Of a DNA stretch of 64,000 bases, positions 9,770 through 18,798 are shown one piece after another (position 1 is the stretch's first letter; each line of letters opens with the position of its first letter). The notes beneath the pieces were generated by a model. The model made no database searches. It saw only the letters and a list, made by a program, of their open reading frames with translations, and was not told where the DNA came from. A program made the position numbers and the translations under genes. Where the stretch lies: the NCBI RefSeq assembly GCF_030128825.1, contig NZ_CP119127.1, positions 1,984,001 through 2,048,000 of the forward strand, in the 5' to 3' direction. This DNA comes from Sphingobium sp. WTD-1. Its GTDB lineage: Bacteria; Pseudomonadota; Alphaproteobacteria; Sphingomonadales; Sphingomonadaceae.

Positions 9770-9973
9770 CGATTTTAGAAGCTCGCCCGGTTCCACGCTC
9801 AAGGCGTCGGCAATCTGCCCGAGAACCGTAACGCTAGCCGACACGTCGGCACGCTCGATCGCCCCGATATAGCGCGCGCTCAGGCCGGAGCGATCCGCCA
9901 GTTCCTCCTGCGTCAGTTGCTTGCCATGACGTATCCGACGCAGATTGACCGCCATGACCTCTTTGAGATCCAT
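9752..9973 (-). CDS. Small XRE-family (Cro/CI-type) regulator
   Basis: 73 residues, a single helix-turn-helix: NLRRIRHGKQLTQEELADRS followed by LSARYIGAIERADVSAS and a helix with LGQIADALSVEPGELL. No effector domain. A 17-base palindrome 28 bases upstream of its start is the likely autoregulatory operator. The convergent overlap with the LysR gene suggests antagonistic transcription. Probable repressor of the rightward transfer genes. Confidence 0.85.
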   Translation of the reverse strand: MDLKEVMAVNLRRIRHGKQLTQEELADRSGLSARYIGAIERADVSASVTVLGQIADALSVEPGELLKSSAGSR

Positions 9974-10000
9974 GACGTGAGCGGAGCCTGAGTAGGAATG

Positions 10001-10017
10001 ATCGTTCCAGGAACGAT
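10001..10017. promoter_or_regulatory. Operator palindrome between XRE gene and transfer genes
   Basis: ATCGTTCCAGGAACGAT has perfect 8-base arms around one central base. It lies in the divergent gap (9974-10179) between the minus-strand XRE regulator and the plus-strand DUF2285/traG genes, the right place for a dimeric repressor to control both directions. The rest of this 206-base gap shows no other clear structure. Confidence 0.6.
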
Positions 10018-10179
10018 AATTCCGATTCGTTGCGCGATGTGATATTTACCGGATAGCTTCGACTATCGGGGCGGTTGAATGCTTGGCGGAACTACACCGC
10101 CAGACATCAACGGTCTCACCTGAGAAGCAAAAGTGAGGTAATTATCAATCCGAGCCGCGGTGCCGGAAGGAGGCCGCAG

Positions 10180-10479
10180 ATGCGCGTCAAACCCGAACTC
10201 GATCCCCATGTCGATGATTTGGCTCCGATGGAGCCGGACATAACCCTCTACGACGAGGCGCATTTCGTCACCTATCTGCGCCTGCTGGATGCCGAGACCG
10301 ATGGCGCGGACTGGATGGAGGTGGCGCGGATCGTGCTGCATCGTGATCCGCTGGCAGAGCAAGACCGAACGCGGACGTGCTGGGAAAGCCATCTCGCCCG
10401 AGCGCAGTGGATGACGAAAATCGGCTACCGGCGCATTCTGGAACAAGCCGTCGAAGAAGCCCGCAACACACGGCACTGA
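10180..10479 (+). CDS. DUF2285-type small DNA-binding protein
   Basis: 99 residues from ATG 10180, which has a strong AGGAGG site 7 bases upstream; in-frame codons further upstream lack one. The segment WMEVARIVLHRDPLAEQD and then CWESHLARAQWM resembles DUF2285 proteins, which are common in Trb-type ICEs of proteobacteria and are thought to bind DNA. Acidic N-terminus, helical C-terminus. Family assignment is by recollection of the motif. Confidence 0.65.
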   Translation: MRVKPELDPHVDDLAPMEPDITLYDEAHFVTYLRLLDAETDGADWMEVARIVLHRDPLAEQDRTRTCWESHLARAQWMTKIGYRRILEQAVEEARNTRH

Positions 10480-10596
10480 CCCGTCCGATTTCTACGCCAT
10501 GGTATCCGGCAGCACGCTCGCTGTTCTTTCCTGTTGCCTATCGTGAAACCGCCTATTCTCTGATCGGCTCCGCCTCTTTTGCCGATTGGAGCCTGT

Positions 10597-12588
10597 ATGT
10601 CGGGAAGCCGTGTCCTCTGGGGCCAGATCACCATCGTCGTCGTCATCGTGCTGGCGGCGATCTGGGGCGCGACCGAGTGGACGGCGTGGAGGCTCGGATT
10701 TCAGGGGCAGCTTGGCACACCATGGTTCGAGCTGGGCGGCTGGCCGTTCTACTATCCGCCGGCCTTTTTCTGGTGGTGGTACTCCTACGATGCCTATGCG
10801 CCCGCGATCTTCGTCGAAGGAGCGATCATCGCGGCTTCGGGCGGTTTCCTCTCCATCGCCGTCGCCATCACCCTGTCGATCATCCGCGCGCGTGAGGCCA
10901 AGAACGTCGCCACCTACGGTTCGGCGCGTTGGGCCTCGGCCGAGGAGGTGAAGGCGGCCGGATTGCTCGGCCCGGATGGCGTGGTGCTGGGCAGGCTGGA
11001 CCGCGACTATCTCCGCCACGATGGGCCGGAGCATGTGCTGTGCTTCGCGCCGACCCGTTCCGGCAAGGGCGTCGGCCTTGTCGTGCCGACATTGCTGACC
11101 TGGCCGGGCAGCGTCATCGTCCATGATATCAAGGGCGAGAACTGGGGCCTGACGGCGGGATTCCGCGCCGGGCATGGCCGCGTGCTGCTGTTCGATCCGA
11201 CGGATGCCAAATCCTCCGCCTACAATCCGCTGCTGGAGGTCCGGCGCGGCGACTGGGAGGTCCGCGACGTCCAGAACATCGCCGACATCCTGGTCGATCC
11301 CGAAGGCGCGCTCGACAAGCGGAACCATTGGGAGAAGACCAGCCACTCGCTGCTGGTCGGCGTGATCCTGCATGTCCTCTATGCCGAACCCGACAAGACG
11401 CTGGCCGGGGTCGCCAACTTCCTCTCCGATCCGAAACGTCCCATGGAGGCGACGCTGCGCGCCATGATGTCTACGCCGCATCTGGGCGAGGTCGGCGTGC
11501 ATCCCGTCATCGCCTCGTCGGCCCGCGAGTTGCTCAACAAATCCGACAACGAGCGATCGGGCGTACTGTCCACCGCCATGTCGTTCCTCGGTCTCTACCG
11601 CGATCCCGTGGTGGCGAAGGTGACGGCGCGCTGCGACTGGCGCATCGCCGATCTGGTCGCGGGCAACCGGCCCGTCAGCCTCTACCTCGTCGTGCCGCCT
11701 TCCGATATCGCCCGCACCAAACCGCTCATCCGCCTGATCCTCAATCAGGTCGGGCGACGGCTGACCGAGGAGTTGAACGCCGCCAATCGCCATCGGCTGC
11801 TGCTGATGCTGGACGAGTTTCCGGCGCTGGGGCGGCTCGACTTCTTCGAGTCCGCGCTGGCCTTCATGGCCGGCTACGGCATCAAGAGTTTCCTGATTGC
11901 GCAGTCGCTGAACCAGATCGAGAAAGCCTATGGCGCGAACAATTCGGTGCTCGACAATTGCCATGTCCGCGTTGCCTTCGCTACCAATGACGAGCGCACC
12001 GCCAAGCGCGTGTCGGACTCGCTGGGCACCGCGACCGAGATGCGTGATTCCACCAACTATGCCGGCCACAGGCTATCGCCCTGGCTCGGCCATCTCATGG
12101 TCTCGCGGCAGGAGACGGCCCGGCCACTTCTGACCCCCGGCGAGGTGATGCAGCTTCCACCGACCGACGAACTGCTGCTGGTCGCGGGCGTGCCGCCAAT
12201 CCGGGCGAGGAAGGCGCGCTACTACGAAGACGCGCGCTTCAAGGAGCGGCTGCTGCCGCCGCCGGACCTGTCCACCGGGGCCAAAGCCTCGAAAGCGCCA
12301 TCGGGTGACGACTGGTCGGCCCTGACGACACCAACGCCCACCGCACCATCCGCGCCGCCAACGCACGACGCCGCCGCGACCGATCCCGCCAATGCAGGTA
12401 TCCGCCGCGAGCCGGAACTGCCCGAGCATGAGGAGATCGTGCCCGACGCACATCCGGTGGTCCGCGAGTTCGATGTGCTCGACGACGAGCCGGACGTGGA
12501 CGCCGCCAAGGCCCGCACCATCCGCCAGCAGGTCAGGTCCGTCGCACGCCAGGCGACGATGGACCCGTCCGACGGCATCGAACTGTAA
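10597..12588 (+). CDS. traG: Type IV coupling protein TraG/VirD4
   Basis: 663 residues from ATG 10597, preceded by GGAG; a TTG at 10579 is a less likely start. Two N-terminal membrane segments (about 7-25 and 70-90) precede the ATPase: Walker A APTRSGKGVGLVVPT and Walker B LLLMLDEFPALGRL. The C-terminal 120 residues are proline- and acid-rich, as expected of a cytosolic tail. The protein carries the relaxase-DNA complex to the Trb channel at the inner membrane. 12 bases separate it from the RHH gene. Confidence 0.95.
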   Translation: MSGSRVLWGQITIVVVIVLAAIWGATEWTAWRLGFQGQLGTPWFELGGWPFYYPPAFFWWWYSYDAYAPAIFVEGAIIAASGGFLSIAVAITLSIIRAREAKNVATYGSARWASAEEVKAAGLLGPDGVVLGRLDRDYLRHDGPEHVLCFAPTRSGKGVGLVVPTLLTWPGSVIVHDIKGENWGLTAGFRAGHGRVLLFDPTDAKSSAYNPLLEVRRGDWEVRDVQNIADILVDPEGALDKRNHWEKTSHSLLVGVILHVLYAEPDKTLAGVANFLSDPKRPMEATLRAMMSTPHLGEVGVHPVIASSARELLNKSDNERSGVLSTAMSFLGLYRDPVVAKVTARCDWRIADLVAGNRPVSLYLVVPPSDIARTKPLIRLILNQVGRRLTEELNAANRHRLLLMLDEFPALGRLDFFESALAFMAGYGIKSFLIAQSLNQIEKAYGANNSVLDNCHVRVAFATNDERTAKRVSDSLGTATEMRDSTNYAGHRLSPWLGHLMVSRQETARPLLTPGEVMQLPPTDELLLVAGVPPIRARKARYYEDARFKERLLPPPDLSTGAKASKAPSGDDWSALTTPTPTAPSAPPTHDAAATDPANAGIRREPELPEHEEIVPDAHPVVREFDVLDDEPDVDAAKARTIRQQVRSVARQATMDPSDGIEL

Positions 12589-12600
12589 GGAGCCGTCGCC

Positions 12601-13035
12601 ATGCAGACCAAATCCCGCATGAATGTCTATTTCGAGCCAGACCTTCTGAAGAAGGTCGAGGCGTTGGCGCTGCGCCGCAACGTGTCCAAATCAGCCGTGA
12701 TCGAAGCGGCGGTCGCGTCCTTCTTGTCCGCCGACGCGTCCGAACGGCTGGAGGCGGTCTTCGCTCGCCGCATGGACAAGCTCGGCCGACAGGTCGAAGG
12801 ACTGGACGAGGATCTGGCCATTCTCGGGGATACGCTCTCGCTGTTCATCCGCTTCTGGCTGACCGTGACGCCACCTTTGCCCGACAGCGCGCAGGCGTCG
12901 GCACGGGCGAAGGGCGCGGAGCGATTCGACGGCTTCCTGCAATCGCTCGGGCGGCGGCTGGCGACCGGCGATCGATTTCTGAAGGAGCTGTCGCGGGACA
13001 TCGACGCAGCACGAAATAGTAGCGATACGCAATAG
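12601..13035 (+). CDS. Ribbon-helix-helix (CopG-type) protein of the transfer operon
   Basis: 144 residues. The first 45 residues form an RHH fold (SRMNVYFEPDLLKKVEALAL, then VSKSAVIEAAVASFL). The C-terminal part is helical (RMDKLGRQVEGLDEDLAI) with a short hydrophobic stretch. A CopG-like gene between traG and trbB is typical of this ICE family. Likely role: operon autoregulation or relaxosome accessory binding at oriT. Confidence 0.82.
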   Translation: MQTKSRMNVYFEPDLLKKVEALALRRNVSKSAVIEAAVASFLSADASERLEAVFARRMDKLGRQVEGLDEDLAILGDTLSLFIRFWLTVTPPLPDSAQASARAKGAERFDGFLQSLGRRLATGDRFLKELSRDIDAARNSSDTQ

Positions 13036-13063
13036 GACGGACGCCGCTGATCGTCCTCACGAC

Positions 13064-13393
13064 CTATGATCGGTCGATCGCGACATAGCTTTTCGCGAAC
13101 TCGCCCTCCAGCGCCTGCGATTCCTCCCATGTCATCGGGTTCTTGTTCGCCTTCTCCCAGATGCTGACCGCCTTGTCGGCGTGCTTCATCGACTGGCCGA
13201 TGCCCGACAAGCCCGGAAACAGGACTTCCGCCTCAGCACGCGCTTTCCTGCCGACTTCGCCACGCGCCTCACGCCATGTGCGATAGGCGGGATGATGCGC
13301 CTGCTTATACTCGTCCAGCGCTCGATCTCGATCTTCGCGCTCCCGCTTGACCCATGGAGCAGGCTTGCCCTTTTTGCCTGGATTATTGCTCAT
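13064..13393 (-). CDS. Hypothetical charged protein inserted antisense between copG and trbB
   Basis: 109 residues from ATG 13393 (MSNNPGKKGKPAPWVKRERE); a start at 13429 is possible. Very rich in Lys, Arg and Glu, predicted helical, with no membrane segment or known motif. It sits on the opposite strand inside the otherwise collinear transfer operon, with about 200 bases before trbB. Function unknown; nucleic-acid binding is possible from the charge only. Confidence 0.6.
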   Translation of the reverse strand: MSNNPGKKGKPAPWVKREREDRDRALDEYKQAHHPAYRTWREARGEVGRKARAEAEVLFPGLSGIGQSMKHADKAVSIWEKANKNPMTWEESQALEGEFAKSYVAIDRS

Positions 13394-13594
13394 CGCGCTG
13401 CCTTTTCTGATTCCATTCAAGATGGGCATAGCTGATCACTATCGATCGCGGGCTTTTCAATCCCGCCGATTGCCGCCTTTTCTTCGCCATGGCCGTCGGC
13501 TGTTAGATACTTGTTGAATCAGCCAAACTTCCGGCTCTTTTAATCATCCCGGTCCGGGAGCGTCTGTTTTGTCCCTGGCGAGATCGGGGATCAG

Positions 13595-14611
13595 ATGGCG
13601 GCTTCACACCAGATTTCGGAGAGCTTGACGCGGGGCGCGCGGATGCTGCGCACCGCGCTCGGCCCCGCCATCGCGCGATTTCTGGAAGACCCGGCCGTCG
13701 TCGAGGTGATGCTAAACCCCGACGGGCGGCTCTGGATCGACCGACTGTCCGAAGGTCTGTCGGATACGGGCGAGCGGCTGTCGCCCGCTGATGGCGAGCG
13801 CATCGTTCGCCTGGTCGCGCATAATGTCGGCGCGGAAGTCCATGCCGGTGCGCCGCGCGTCTCCGCCGAACTCCCCGAAACCGCCGAACGGTTCGAGGGG
13901 TTGTTGCCGCCCGTCGTCGCCGCGCCGGCCTTCGCCATTCGCAAGCCCGCCGTCGCCGTATTCACGCTCGACGACTATGTCGCCGCCGGGATCATGTCGG
14001 CGACACAGGCCGAAGCGCTGCGTTCCGCCGTCGCGTCGCGCGCCAACATCCTCGTCGCCGGAGGCACGTCCACCGGCAAGACGACGCTGACCAATGCGCT
14101 GCTGGCCGAGGTAGCGAAAACCGCTGATCGCGTCGTCATCATCGAGGATACGCGCGAGCTGCAATGCGCCGCGCCCAACCTCGTCGCCATGCGCACCAAG
14201 GATGGCGTCGCCTCGCTGTCCGATCTCGTCCGCTCGTCGCTGCGGTTGCGGCCCGACCGCATCCCGATCGGCGAGGTGCGCGGCCCCGAAGCCCTCGACC
14301 TGTTGAAGGCTTGGGGCACCGGCCATCCGGGCGGCGTCGGCACCATCCATGCGGGCAGCGCCATCGGCGCGATCCGCCGCCTCGAACAGCTCATCCAGGA
14401 AGCCGTCGTCACCGTGCCTCGCGCGTTGATCGCCGAGACCATCGATCTCGTCGCCGTGCTCGCCGGACGCGGTTCGCAGCGCCGGCTCGTCGAACTCGCC
14501 CGCGTCGAAGGCCTCGGCCCCGACGGCGATTACAGCGTCGTGCCTGCCGTCACCGACGGCGGCGACATCCAGTCCGTCCTCAGTCTTGAATCCAAAGGAG
14601 ATATCCGATGA
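13595..14611 (+). CDS. trbB: Conjugative transfer ATPase TrbB (VirB11-like)
   Basis: 338 residues. VirB11/PilT-type secretion ATPase: Walker [12 protein letters not shown] (about residue 155), Asp box/Walker B region VIIEDTREL, and the His box [16 protein letters not shown]. It acts as a hexamer at the cytoplasmic face of the mating channel. The last four bases overlap trbC (ATGA). Confidence 0.95.
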   Translation: MAASHQISESLTRGARMLRTALGPAIARFLEDPAVVEVMLNPDGRLWIDRLSEGLSDTGERLSPADGERIVRLVAHNVGAEVHAGAPRVSAELPETAERFEGLLPPVVAAPAFAIRKPAVAVFTLDDYVAAGIMSATQAEALRSAVASRANILVAGGTSTGKTTLTNALLAEVAKTADRVVIIEDTRELQCAAPNLVAMRTKDGVASLSDLVRSSLRLRPDRIPIGEVRGPEALDLLKAWGTGHPGGVGTIHAGSAIGAIRRLEQLIQEAVVTVPRALIAETIDLVAVLAGRGSQRRLVELARVEGLGPDGDYSVVPAVTDGGDIQSVLSLESKGDIR

Positions 14612-14940
14612 TCCGCACGTTTTCGCGCGGTTGCCAGCACATGGCGACCGCAGCCCTTGCCGTATCCATCAGCATGATGCTGGCGCCCGCCGCCCATGCT
14701 TCCGGCTCTTCCATGCCGTGGGAAGCGCCGCTGCAATCCATCCTCCAGTCGATCGAAGGCCCGGTCGCCAAGATCATCGCCGTGATCGTCATCATCTCGA
14801 CCGGCCTGGCGCTGGCCTTCGGCGACACGTCGGGCGGATTCCGTCGTCTGATCCAGATCGTCTTCGGTCTGTCGATCGCGTTCGCCGCGTCGAGCTTCTT
14901 CCTGTCGTTCTTCTCGTTCGGCGGGGGGGCGCTCGTCTGA
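14608..14940 (+). CDS. trbC: Conjugal pilin TrbC (VirB2-like)
   Basis: 110 residues with an N-terminal signal peptide ending near AHA, then two hydrophobic helices (KIIAVIVIISTGLALAFGD and the C-terminal VFGLSIAFAASSFFLSFF), the VirB2 pilin layout. Stop and trbD start share a TGATG junction. Confidence 0.92.
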   Translation: MIRTFSRGCQHMATAALAVSISMMLAPAAHASGSSMPWEAPLQSILQSIEGPVAKIIAVIVIISTGLALAFGDTSGGFRRLIQIVFGLSIAFAASSFFLSFFSFGGGALV

Positions 14941-15221
14941 TGGCCGGCCTTGTCGAACAGGGCGGTGACGTGCCGGGGTATTCCGTGCCGGTCCACCGGG
15001 CGCTGACCGAGCACATCCTGCTCGGCGGCGCGCCGCGTGGCCTCGCCATCCTCAACGGCACATTGGCGGCGGCGCTTGGCCTCGGCCTGCGGCTCTGGCT
15101 GGTCGGTCTCGCCATCTGGGCGGTCGGCCATCTCGCCGCCGTCTGGGCGGCCAAGCGCGATCCGATGTTCGTCGATGTGGTGCGCCGCCATCTGCGCATC
15201 CCCGGCCATCTCGGCGTTTGA
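14940..15221 (+). CDS. trbD: Conjugal transfer protein TrbD (VirB3-like)
   Basis: 93 residues from ATG 14940; the frame is open upstream but that part overlaps trbC. One long hydrophobic region (GLAILNGTLAAALGLGLRLW then LVGLAIWAVGHLAAVWA) spans the membrane, followed by VVRRHLRIPGHL, a typical TrbD/VirB3 end. Confidence 0.92.
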   Translation: MAGLVEQGGDVPGYSVPVHRALTEHILLGGAPRGLAILNGTLAAALGLGLRLWLVGLAIWAVGHLAAVWAAKRDPMFVDVVRRHLRIPGHLGV

Positions 15222-15234
15222 GGAGGCCGATCCC

Positions 15235-17673
15235 ATGATGAACCTCACCGAATATCGCCGCACCGCCACCCGCCTCGCCGACTTCCTGCCCTGGGTCGCG
15301 CTCGTGGGTGAAGGCGTCGTCCTCAACAAGGACGGCAGTTTCCAGCGAACGGCGCGGTTTCGCGGCCCTGATCTGGACTCGGCCGTGCCCGCCGAGCTGG
15401 TCGCCGTCGCCGGGCGATTGAACAACGCCTTCCGCCGCCTCGGATCGGGATGGGCGATCTTCGTCGAGGCGCAGCGCCATGAGGCGGCGTCCTATGCCGT
15501 CAGCCGCTTTCCCGATGCCGCCTCCGCGCTGGTCGATGCCGAGCGCAAGGCGGACTTCAAGGAAGCGGGTTCGCATTACGAATCCAGCTATTTCCTGACC
15601 TTCACCTACCTGCCGCCGGCCGAGGACGCGGCACGCGCCGAGACCTGGCTGTACGAGGGTCGCGAGCGCTCCGGCGTCGATGGGCGCGAGATGCTCGCGG
15701 GCTTCGTCGATCGCACCGATCGCGTGCTGCAACTGGTCGAAGGCTTCATGCCGGAATGCGTCTGGCTCGATGACGCGGAGACGCTGACCTATTTGCATTC
15801 CTGCGTTTCGACGCAGCGTCATCGCGTCCGTGTGCCCGAGACGCCGATGTATCTCGATGCGCTCGTCGCCGACCAGCCGCTGATCGGCGGTCTCGAGCCA
15901 CGATTGGGATCGTCGCATCTGCGCGTCCTGACCATCGTCGGCTTTCCGACCGCGACCACGCCCGGCCTGCTCGACGAGTTGAACCGGCTCGCCTTTCCCT
16001 ATCGCTGGTCCACCCGCGCGATCCTGCTCGACAAGACCGATGCGACGAAGCTGCTGACCAAGATCCGGCGGCAATGGTTCGCCAAGCGCAAGTCGATCGC
16101 CGCGATCCTGAAAGAGGTGATGACCAACGAGGCCTCGGCCCTCGTGGACACGGACGCCGCCAACAAGGCGGCCGACGCCGATCTGGCGTTGCAGGAGCTG
16201 GGCGCGGACTATGCCGGTCTCGCCTATGTCACCGCGACGATCACGGTTTGGGACGACGATCCGCGTATTGCCGACGAGAAGCTTCGGCTGACGGAAAAAA
16301 TCGTCCAGGGCCGCGATTTCACGGCGATGGCCGAGACGATTAATGCGGCGGACGCCTGGCTCGGCAGCTTGCCGGGCCATGTCTATGCCAATGTCCGACA
16401 GCCGCCGATTTCGACTTTGAACCTCGCCCACATGATTCCGCTTTCGGCGGTATGGGCGGGTCCGGAACGGGACGAGCATTTTGCAGCGCCCCCACTGCTC
16501 TTCGGTAAGACCGAAGGCTCGACCCCGTTCCGGTTATCCCTTCACGTCGGCGATGTCGGCCATACCCTCGTCGTCGGGCCGACTGGTGCCGGCAAGTCCG
16601 TGCTGCTGGCGCTCATGGCGCTTCAGTTTCGGCGCTACCCGCAAGCGCAAGTCTTCGCCTTCGACTTTGGTGGCAGTATTCGCGCCGCCGCGCTGGCGAT
16701 GGACGGCGACTGGCACGATCTCGGCGGTGGCTTGAGCGACGGCAGCGACGAGAGCGTGTCGCTCCAACCGCTGGCCCGCATCCATGACGTGCCGGAGCGC
16801 GCCTGGGCGGCCGACTGGATCGTGGCGATCCTGACCCGCGAAGGCGTCGCCATCACCCCGGAGGTGAAAGAATACATCTGGACCGCGCTGACCTCGCTCG
16901 CCAGCGCGCCCGTCGGCGAGCGCACGATCACCGGCCTTGCGGTCCTGCTTCAGTCCAATGACCTGAAACAGGCGCTCCGGCCTTATTGTGTCGGCGGCGC
17001 CCATGGCCGGCTGCTCGACGCCGAGGCCGAGCACCTCGGCTCCGCCACGGTCCAGGCCTTCGAGACCGAGGGGTTGATCGGCACAGAGGCAGCGCCCGCC
17101 GTGCTGGCCTATCTGTTTCACCGCATCGGCGACCGGCTCGACGGTTCGCCAACGCTCATCATCATCGACGAAGGGTGGCTGGCGCTGGACGACGAAGGGT
17201 TCGCCGGCCAGCTCCGCGAATGGCTGAAGACGCTGCGCAAAAAGAACGCCAGCGTCATCTTCGCCACGCAGTCGCTGTCTGACATCGACGGCAGCGCCAT
17301 CGCGCCCGCCATCATCGAAAGCTGCCAGACCCGGCTTCTGCTCCCCAACGAACGGGCGATCGAGCCGCAGATCACGGCCATCTATCGCCGCTTCGGCCTC
17401 AACGACCGCCAAATCGAGATCCTCGCACGGGCGACACCGAAGCGCGATTATTACTGCCAGTCGCGGCGGGGCAACCGGCTGTTCGAGTTGGGTCTGTCCG
17501 ATGTGGCGCTGGCGCTCTGCGCCGTCTCGTCGAAGACCGACCAGACCGAGATCGCCCGCATCGTCGCCGATCATGGCCGCGACGGCTTCCTCACCGACTG
17601 GCTGCGCCATCGCGGTCTCGCCTGGGCGGCCGACCTTATCCCCGACCTTACCAACCTGGAGATCCCATCATGA
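15235..17673 (+). CDS. trbE: Conjugal transfer ATPase TrbE (VirB4-like)
   Basis: 812 residues from ATG 15235 with GAGGAGG 8 bases upstream. N-terminal CagE/TrbE domain, then the ATPase with Walker A VVGPTGAGKSVLLAL (about residue 445) and Walker B TLIIIDEGWLALDD. It energises pilus assembly and substrate transport at the inner membrane. Ends with a four-base overlap into trbJ. Confidence 0.95.
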   Translation: MMNLTEYRRTATRLADFLPWVALVGEGVVLNKDGSFQRTARFRGPDLDSAVPAELVAVAGRLNNAFRRLGSGWAIFVEAQRHEAASYAVSRFPDAASALVDAERKADFKEAGSHYESSYFLTFTYLPPAEDAARAETWLYEGRERSGVDGREMLAGFVDRTDRVLQLVEGFMPECVWLDDAETLTYLHSCVSTQRHRVRVPETPMYLDALVADQPLIGGLEPRLGSSHLRVLTIVGFPTATTPGLLDELNRLAFPYRWSTRAILLDKTDATKLLTKIRRQWFAKRKSIAAILKEVMTNEASALVDTDAANKAADADLALQELGADYAGLAYVTATITVWDDDPRIADEKLRLTEKIVQGRDFTAMAETINAADAWLGSLPGHVYANVRQPPISTLNLAHMIPLSAVWAGPERDEHFAAPPLLFGKTEGSTPFRLSLHVGDVGHTLVVGPTGAGKSVLLALMALQFRRYPQAQVFAFDFGGSIRAAALAMDGDWHDLGGGLSDGSDESVSLQPLARIHDVPERAWAADWIVAILTREGVAITPEVKEYIWTALTSLASAPVGERTITGLAVLLQSNDLKQALRPYCVGGAHGRLLDAEAEHLGSATVQAFETEGLIGTEAAPAVLAYLFHRIGDRLDGSPTLIIIDEGWLALDDEGFAGQLREWLKTLRKKNASVIFATQSLSDIDGSAIAPAIIESCQTRLLLPNERAIEPQITAIYRRFGLNDRQIEILARATPKRDYYCQSRRGNRLFELGLSDVALALCAVSSKTDQTEIARIVADHGRDGFLTDWLRHRGLAWAADLIPDLTNLEIPS

Positions 17674-18443
17674 CCACTCGTCGTTCCCTTGGCCGCCGCT
17701 TCGCCGCTGTCTTGCTGGCCGCACCCATCGCGCTGTCGCCGATCCTCGTGACGACGCCCGCCCAAGCGCAGTTCGGCGGGATCGTGTTCGACCCGCGCAA
17801 TTACGTGGAAAACGTCCTGTCGGCCGCACGCTCGCTCCAGCAGATCAACAACCAGATCACCTCGCTTCAGAACGAGGCCCAGTCGCTCATTAATCAGGCT
17901 CGTAACCTTACCAGCCTGCCATATTCATCGCTGCAACAGCTTCAGCAGTCGGTCCAGCGCACCCAGCAGCTTCTGCAACAGGCGCAGAACGTCGCCTATG
18001 ACGTCCAGCAGATCGACCGGATGTTCAGCCAAAAATACGGCAACGTCTCGCTATCGGCCTCCGACAGCCAGCTTGTCTCCGACGCCCGCTCGCGTTGGCA
18101 GAACACCGTCGGCGGTTTGCAGGACGCGATGAAGGTGCAGGCCGGCGTCGTCGGCAATATCGAGACCAACCGGTCGCAGATGTCTGCGCTGGTCGGATCG
18201 AGCCAATCCGCGACCGGCGCGCTTCAGGCAACGCAGGCGGGCAACCAGCTTCTCGCGCTCCAGGCCCAGCAGCTCGCCGATCTCACCGCCGTAGTCGCCG
18301 CCAACGGCCGCGCGCAAGCGCTGACCGAGGCCGAGCGCGCGGCAGCGGCCGAACAGGGCCGCGAGCAGCGCCGCCGCTTCCTGACGCCGGGCACCGGCTA
18401 CCAGCCCGGCAGCGCGCAGATGTTCAATAACGGCAACAACTGA
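17670..18443 (+). CDS. trbJ: Conjugal transfer protein TrbJ (VirB5-like)
   Basis: 257 residues with a cleavable signal peptide (ending PAQAQ) and a glutamine-rich helical body (QQINNQITSLQNEAQSLINQ) typical of TrbJ/VirB5, a minor pilus-tip or periplasmic component. Immediately downstream of trbE as in other Trb clusters. Confidence 0.93.
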   Translation: MTTRRSLGRRFAAVLLAAPIALSPILVTTPAQAQFGGIVFDPRNYVENVLSAARSLQQINNQITSLQNEAQSLINQARNLTSLPYSSLQQLQQSVQRTQQLLQQAQNVAYDVQQIDRMFSQKYGNVSLSASDSQLVSDARSRWQNTVGGLQDAMKVQAGVVGNIETNRSQMSALVGSSQSATGALQATQAGNQLLALQAQQLADLTAVVAANGRAQALTEAERAAAAEQGREQRRRFLTPGTGYQPGSAQMFNNGNN

Positions 18444-18458
18444 GCGGGGAGACGCGCC

Positions 18459-18797
18459 ATGGAAGGCAAGACGCTCGCCCGCATCGCAGCCGCCGTGTTC
18501 GCGGGCGTCGCCATCACCGCGACCGCGATCGAGATGACCCGCGAGGAAGAGACGTCGGCAGATCCGACGGCGGCCGTGATCGCGCCGGCCGCGCCAGACC
18601 CGCTGCGCGAGGGGCAGCGCCGATGCCAACGTCTCGGCGAGGCAGGTACGCGCGACGCGGAATGCCTTCGTGTCTGGGCCGAAAGCCGCGACCGCTTCCT
18701 TGGTCTCGATAGGCAACGCCCCTCCGTACCGTCGAACGACGATCCCGCGACCAAGCAGACCGCGCCGGCCGAGCCGAGCACGACCGAGGAACGATAA
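18459..18797 (+). CDS. Putative entry-exclusion protein TrbK-alt
   Basis: 112 residues. N-terminal hydrophobic anchor (LARIAAAVFAGVAITATAIE) then a short periplasmic domain with two Cys (RCQRLGEAGTRDAECLRVWA) and a disordered Pro/Ser/Thr tail. The RCQ...ECLRVWAE pattern between trbJ and trbL is that of TrbK-alt proteins. Family members are proposed to block redundant transfer between donors; this is inference here. Confidence 0.8.
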   Translation: MEGKTLARIAAAVFAGVAITATAIEMTREEETSADPTAAVIAPAAPDPLREGQRRCQRLGEAGTRDAECLRVWAESRDRFLGLDRQRPSVPSNDDPATKQTAPAEPSTTEER

Positions 18798-18798
18798 T

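Noticed and set aside
10492-12069. 525-codon open frame on the minus strand
   Set aside because: Antisense to traG, which has clear ATPase motifs; no protein-like motifs in the shadow.
15052-16479. 475-codon open frame on the minus strand
   Set aside because: Antisense to trbE, which is certain; shadow frame.
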